DNA from: Alphaproteobacteria bacterium 16-39-46 | GTDB taxonomy: Bacteria > Pseudomonadota > Alphaproteobacteria > 16-39-46 | NCBI GenBank assembly: GCA_002257235.1 | Contig: NCGZ01000005.1 | Coordinates: forward strand, 1 to 33,200 | DNA: 33,200 nucleotides | Direction: 5' to 3' | In this document: positions 29,749 through 33,200 of the stretch, in pieces | How the letters are laid out: each line of letters opens with the position of its first letter | Position numbering within the stretch: the stretch's first letter is position 1 | Notes under the pieces: generated by a model | Database searches by the model: none | The model's input: the letters and a program-made list of their open reading frames with translations, nothing else | Told to the model about the DNA's origin: nothing | Program-made: the position numbers and the translations under genes

Positions 29749-30453
29749 ATGGTTATACTCGCTTATAGTACCATATCTGATATACTTTCAATAGCACTTC
29801 TTAGGCAAGGAGAAAGTACCCCTTTTGCTGTCTTTCAAGAAAGGGTTTTTCGGGATCATGCCACGGTCTTGATTCCAAGGATTCAAGCGCTTTTAGAAAA
29901 AGAAAGTCTTCGATTTGAAGATCTTGAGGCCATTGCTGTTTGTTGTGGTCCTGGGTCCTTTACCGGGGCGCGCATTGCGTGTGCAGCGGCTTTAGGGTTT
30001 TCGGCTTTCAAAGAAATTCCTCTTTTAGGAATTAGTACGTTTCAGATGTATGCAAAACTTCTTTTTGAAAAAACGCGCACTCAAAACACGCCCAGTTTGA
30101 TTCTTTTAAAAAGTGGACATCATGAATTTTGTGTTGAAGCCTTAGGAAGAGATCTTTTGCCCTTTCAAGGCCCTTTTGAAAAGCCCGAATGTCTTGAAGA
30201 ACAAGATCTCTTGGGTCTTTTAAAAAACAACAAAACATCTTACATCGTAGGAGGGGATGCCTTGTCTGTGCTTGAGGATCTAAAAGAGACACCTTTAACG
30301 TGTGCTGATTTTTCAGAGGAGGGCGTGATTTGGGCTGAGTGGATCGGAAAAGCGGCGATGTCTCTTATGGAGGAAAATATCTATCCCCCTCCCGTTCCTC
30401 TTTATGTGAGACCGGCTTACGTCAAAATCCCTGAAGGTTTGACAGACGCATGA
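29749..30453 (+). CDS. tsaB: tRNA threonylcarbamoyladenosine biosynthesis protein TsaB
   Basis: TsaB partners TsaD and TsaE to make t6A at position 37 of ANN-decoding tRNAs. The ASKHA-fold protein of 234 residues has an N-terminal ILAYSTISD strand, the signature AVCCGPGSFTGARIACA near residues 63-79, and AALGFSAFKEIPLLGISTFQ. The C-terminal half is variable, as usual. A GGAG site lies 10 bases before the ATG. The stop overlaps the rimI start (ATGA), the usual alphaproteobacterial pairing. The usual DSS at the N-terminus is STISD here. Confidence 0.92.
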   Translation: MVILAYSTISDILSIALLRQGESTPFAVFQERVFRDHATVLIPRIQALLEKESLRFEDLEAIAVCCGPGSFTGARIACAAALGFSAFKEIPLLGISTFQMYAKLLFEKTRTQNTPSLILLKSGHHEFCVEALGRDLLPFQGPFEKPECLEEQDLLGLLKNNKTSYIVGGDALSVLEDLKETPLTCADFSEEGVIWAEWIGKAAMSLMEENIYPPPVPLYVRPAYVKIPEGLTDA

Positions 30454-30926
30454 TTCAGATTAAAAAGGCTCACACCCAAGACATCCCCTTCATTGCATTG
30501 TTATGGAAGGATAAATTACAAGCGCCTTGGACAGAAGAGATGATCAAAGACTCTTTTGATAAAGAGAATGTTGTTACGATGATTGCCGTCTCTGAAACGC
30601 CTGAAAATGGAAAGCAAAGGTGTGTGGGGTTTTTAATGGCTTCTTTTTTAGAAGAGGCAGAACTTTATGCGCTTGTTGTTAAAAAAATAGTTCAAAGGCA
30701 AGGAATTGGACAACGTCTTTTAGAAAATCTTCTCGATTTTTTGAAAGATAAAAATGTTTCTTCTCTTTTTTTAGAAGTGTCTGTTGAGAATACAAAGGCC
30801 TTGTCTTTTTATGAAAAGAGAGAATTTAAAAAAGTAGGGGAGCGCCCCCATTATTATTTGAAAGAAAAACAAGAGAACGAAGAAGGGTCCTGGGTAACGG
30901 CTTTGGTCTTAAGAAAGAGCCTCTGA
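30450..30926 (+). CDS. rimI: ribosomal protein S18-alanine N-acetyltransferase RimI (GNAT)
   Basis: The 158-residue GNAT acetyltransferase uses acetyl-CoA; in E. coli RimI acetylates the N-terminal Ala of S18. The CoA-binding motif A is VVKKIVQRQGIGQRLLENLL (RQGIGQ at 83-88), followed by LFLEVSVENTKALSFYEKRE and FKKVGERPHYYL, which match RimI closely. It overlaps tsaB by four bases, so translation is probably coupled. In many alphaproteobacteria fur follows; here the next plus-strand gene is absent and convergent genes occupy the region. Substrate identity is by family only. Confidence 0.88.
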   Translation: MIQIKKAHTQDIPFIALLWKDKLQAPWTEEMIKDSFDKENVVTMIAVSETPENGKQRCVGFLMASFLEEAELYALVVKKIVQRQGIGQRLLENLLDFLKDKNVSSLFLEVSVENTKALSFYEKREFKKVGERPHYYLKEKQENEEGSWVTALVLRKSL

Positions 30927-31124
30927 ATTTTCTTGAAATGAAACTCTGTTACCCTTGAAAAAAGAACTTTTTATCCTTAGGCGCTCGAAAACTCCTTTTA
31001 GGGCAGAAAAGATGTCAACGATGTGATCGAAACGCCTATTTTGAACATTTCCCGATTGTGATAAGGGGAGAGATTTCTTAAGTGTCCTAAATAGAGGGCT
31101 CACTTAGCGCAACTTCAAAATGAG

Positions 31125-31677
31125 CTAATCCTTGTTTGCAAGGGGGGTTATTGTCAAGGATTCTCGCCACTCAAAATGAAGGCAGGCGGCATTCTCAATA
31201 TGTTGATAGGGAAGCTTAAAAGCATGCAAAATGGCCCAGTGTGTTCCGGAGTGACCAACAATTAAGGGATGATCGTAAGTCTTTAGAATTTCATTTAAGG
31301 CTGCAATGGAACGGTTAAAAAAACCCTCTTGAGACTCTTCCTTTGGGAAGAGGGATGTGGGCAGGAAGATCCCTGATATGCTTTAAAAATGCCGCAACAG
31401 GTTTTTCTTCGAAATCACCGGCTTCCCATTCGCGGAGATCAGCAGAGAGGATGGGTATTTGACCCGTTGCAAGAAATGCGGTGTCGATAGCTCTTTTGAG
31501 GGGGCTTGCAAAAATAGCTCCAAATTTCTTGTCTTTGAGATGTTTCCGTAAAGAGCCTGCTTGCTCAATTCCCTTAGGGTTTAGAGGAACATCCATCTTT
31601 CCTCCAGAACAGATGCCTTTGACATTACTGTTTGTTTCTCCATGGCGTATAAAATGAAAAGATTTTCGAATTAGCAT
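31125..31677 (-). pseudogene. histidine phosphatase family protein, frameshifted
   Basis: The first frame (31677 down to 31315) reads MLIRKSFHFIRHGETNSNVK, with the catalytic phospho-acceptor His in RHGE, and ends early as SRGFF. Shifting by one base at about 31341-31347, within the CCCAAAGG context of the coding strand, restores LPKEESQEGFFNRSIAALNE and then IVGHSGTHWAILHAF with the second catalytic His, ending at TAG 31127-31125. The combined length of 183 residues is normal for small phosphoglycerate-mutase-like phosphatases. Everything else is intact, so the lesion is recent, a sequencing error, or a programmed shift. The substrate is unknown. It is downstream of trpS on the same strand. 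Confidence 0.85.
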
Positions 31678-31775
31678 CTGTCTTAGCCCTGCTCACTAAA
31701 GAAAGATTTGTTGGCGATATGTGTCAAGGTATCCAGGAGATACAGGGTTTGTTTCATAATCGTTCATCCATGTTT

Positions 31776-32768
31776 TTAAAAATAGTTTAGGCCAATGGCC
31801 TCCCTTACTTCGCGCATGGTTTCTTGGGCAACTTTTCGGGCTTGTGTGGTTCCAGAGAATAAAATTTCTTTGAGATCTTTTGTTTGAAAAGACTCTCTTT
31901 TTTCACGAAAAGGAGCCAGAAGATTTTGAAGGGTTTCATTTAAAAGGTTTTTAAGCGTTGTATCTCCAAGTCCTCCCCGTTCGTAGTGTGCTTTGAGGGC
32001 TGCAAGCTCTTCTTTATCCTTATAGAACGCATCAAGATAGGTAAACACAACATTTCCCTCAACATGTCCAGGATCACTGAGACGTATGTGCATAGGGTCC
32101 GTGAACATAGCAAAAACTTTATGTTTAATCTCCTCAGGTGTATCGGATAAAAAGAGAGCATTTCCCAAAGATTTACTGGCTTTTGATTTTCCATCGATTC
32201 CAACAAGTCTCGAGGTGTCACCTAAAAGGACTTTTGCTTCTTTTAAGCACGTTGTGTCATAAATACGGTTAAATTTTCGAACAATTTCATTGGTTTGTTC
32301 TATCATCGGAACCTGGTCTTGCCCAACAGGGACGAGGTCGGCTTTAAAAATGGTAATATCAGCAGCTTGGTTGACGGGGTAACAGAAAAATCCTGCGGGA
32401 ATCGAATCTTCATATTTTTTTTGATGGATTTCAGTTTTCACGGTGGGATTCCGCTCAAGGCGTCCGAGCGTCACAAGGTTTAAATAGTAGAGGGTCAGCT
32501 CTGTGATTTCTGGAATTTGAGATTGAATGAAAAAAGTTGTTTTTTGAGGATCAAGACCCACAGATAAATAATCTCGGGCGACTTCATAGACGTTTTCAAT
32601 GATTTTTTGAGGGTGTTCAAAATTATCCGTAAGGGCTTGAACATCTGCAATCATAACAAATTGAGTATAAGTATCTTGAAGAAGAACGCGATTGAGAAGG
32701 GAGCCAACATAATGACCCAAATGGAGCTTCCCTGTGGGTCTGTCGCCCGTTAAGATTACTTTTTTCAT
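31776..32768 (-). CDS. trpS: tryptophan--tRNA ligase
   Basis: TrpS charges tRNA-Trp with tryptophan using ATP. The class I HIGH signature appears as LHLGH at residues 15-19 after GDRPTGK, and the KMSKS-type loop as [10 protein letters not shown] near residue 196. [20 protein letters not shown] is the usual substrate-binding stretch. The 330-residue length is standard. A GGAG site lies eight bases before the ATG. In many alphaproteobacteria trpS neighbours nfu, tsaB and rimI on one strand; here it is nearby but on the opposite strand, suggesting an inversion. Confidence 0.96.
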   Translation of the reverse strand: MKKVILTGDRPTGKLHLGHYVGSLLNRVLLQDTYTQFVMIADVQALTDNFEHPQKIIENVYEVARDYLSVGLDPQKTTFFIQSQIPEITELTLYYLNLVTLGRLERNPTVKTEIHQKKYEDSIPAGFFCYPVNQAADITIFKADLVPVGQDQVPMIEQTNEIVRKFNRIYDTTCLKEAKVLLGDTSRLVGIDGKSKASKSLGNALFLSDTPEEIKHKVFAMFTDPMHIRLSDPGHVEGNVVFTYLDAFYKDKEELAALKAHYERGGLGDTTLKNLLNETLQNLLAPFREKRESFQTKDLKEILFSGTTQARKVAQETMREVREAIGLNYF

Positions 32769-33072
32769 AGATGTGCTCCGTTGGAATTTCTAAAGAAATA
32801 TGACCTTTATCCTTTATAAAACGTAGAGCAAGGTCACGTCTAGTCTTTCTCTTATGAAAAAGCACAAATAATATTTAGTTGATTTTAATTCGAGGCGCTA
32901 CAAGCAATTCCCGGTCAGAATTAACTTAGAATTTGATATTTAAGAATTTTATTAAAAGTAGTTTACGAAAAATTTCTTAATCACTTAAATTTAAAAAATA
33001 AAAGTTTATTCGCAGAGTTAAAATGGAAGAAAATGATAATGAGCGCTAGATTTTAGCACTTTGTTCTTTTAG
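32769..33072. other. intergenic region with no gene, AT-rich
   Basis: No convincing gene is seen between trpS and the possible gene at 33112. The part from about 32930 to 33010 is very AT-rich. Nothing resembling a tRNA was found. A minus-strand open frame across the trpS start is a shadow. Confidence 0.5.
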
Positions 33073-33101
33073 TTGCGAATTGATTCCAAGACATATATAT
33101 C
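33073..33101 (+). promoter_or_regulatory. possible promoter at the right end
   Basis: TTGCGA at 33073-33078 and TATATC at 33096-33101 are spaced by 17 bases. The TTGCG core matches the -35 of the rnpB promoter. Transcription would begin only a few bases before the ATG at 33112. Confidence 0.4.
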
Positions 33102-33111
33102 CTCATAGTAC

Positions 33112-33200
33112 ATGACACAACTCCAATTTTTCAAAGATAGCCTAAGGAAAAAAGGAACTTATCCGACGGCGGTTGTGGATAAGGAGAGAGGAGAGGAATC
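33112..33200 (+). CDS. possible 5' end of a gene running off the window
   Basis: An ATG at 33112 opens a frame that stays open to the edge: MTQLQFFKDSLRKKGTYPTA and nine more residues. No ribosome-binding site is visible; the promoter placement would make the message nearly leaderless. Too little is present for a family call. Confidence 0.35.
   Translation, partial: MTQLQFFKDSLRKKGTYPTAVVDKERGEE

Noticed and set aside
30909-31103. Minus-strand 64-codon frame between rimI and the phosphatase
   Set aside because: GTG start without a ribosome-binding site, overlaps the rimI end, and the product is not recognised. The gap otherwise shows nothing.
33174-33182. Perfect DnaA box (TGTGGATAA) next to an AT-rich region, suggesting an origin
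   Set aside because: The same nonamer occurs by chance inside the AAA gene near 14113-14121, and no cluster of boxes is present.

Overview
The window looks like chromosomal DNA of an AT-rich, Gram-negative alphaproteobacterium, probably a host-associated or intracellular lineage such as Holosporales/Paracaedibacteraceae. Alphaproteobacterial gene pairings support this: rlpA-dacA-tmk, NifU-like Nfu close to tsaB-rimI, and a BMFP/UbiK-type protein starting MQTQNRLLDE. Heptose and lipoprotein genes indicate an outer membrane. An AAA/PD-(D/E)XK protein family common in amoeba symbionts and a giant exported repeat protein suggest host association. The taxonomic call is an inference from gene content; no 16S rRNA is present.

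Layout. 1-3.5 kb: an unrecognised gene, an RluA-family pseudouridine synthase and two tandem 2TM-domain proteins, the second with a histone-like Lys/Ala tail. 3.5-8.8 kb: a tight leftward operon dsbD-hldD-lgt-midA-pgeF, with three 1-nt stop/start overlaps, serving the cell envelope and redox. 8.9-10.7 kb: yqgE, a 22-bp perfect inverted repeat, and two paralogous small exported proteins with matching promoters. 10.8-13.9 kb: ubiK-like, rlpA, dacA and tmk. 14.0-15.8 kb: an AAA-ATPase/PD-(D/E)XK gene where holB would be expected. 15.8-17.8 kb: asnB on the minus strand. 18.0-25.5 kb: a co-directional run of MFS permease, N-acetylmuramoyl-L-alanine amidase and a 1,814-residue exported protein with LRR-like, ankyrin-like and possibly degenerate kinase-like segments. 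25.5-25.9 kb: RNase P RNA with a good promoter. 26.0-27.2 kb: two small unknown genes, the second followed by a decayed tandem copy of itself. 27.5-33.2 kb: nfu, a Bax-like glucosaminidase, a VanX-type dipeptidase, tsaB, rimI, a frameshifted histidine phosphatase, trpS, and the possible start of a further gene.

How they fit together. Much of the window serves the envelope. RlpA, DacA, the amidase, the Bax-like protein and the D-Ala-D-Ala dipeptidase all act on peptidoglycan or its fragments. Lgt, HldD and DsbD serve lipoproteins, LPS core and periplasmic thiols. The strongest candidate for undescribed biology is the giant exported protein at 20044-25488 with its upstream permease and amidase. 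Next are the duplicated exported pair at 9.7-10.7 kb and the membrane-anchored histone-tail protein at 2.9 kb.
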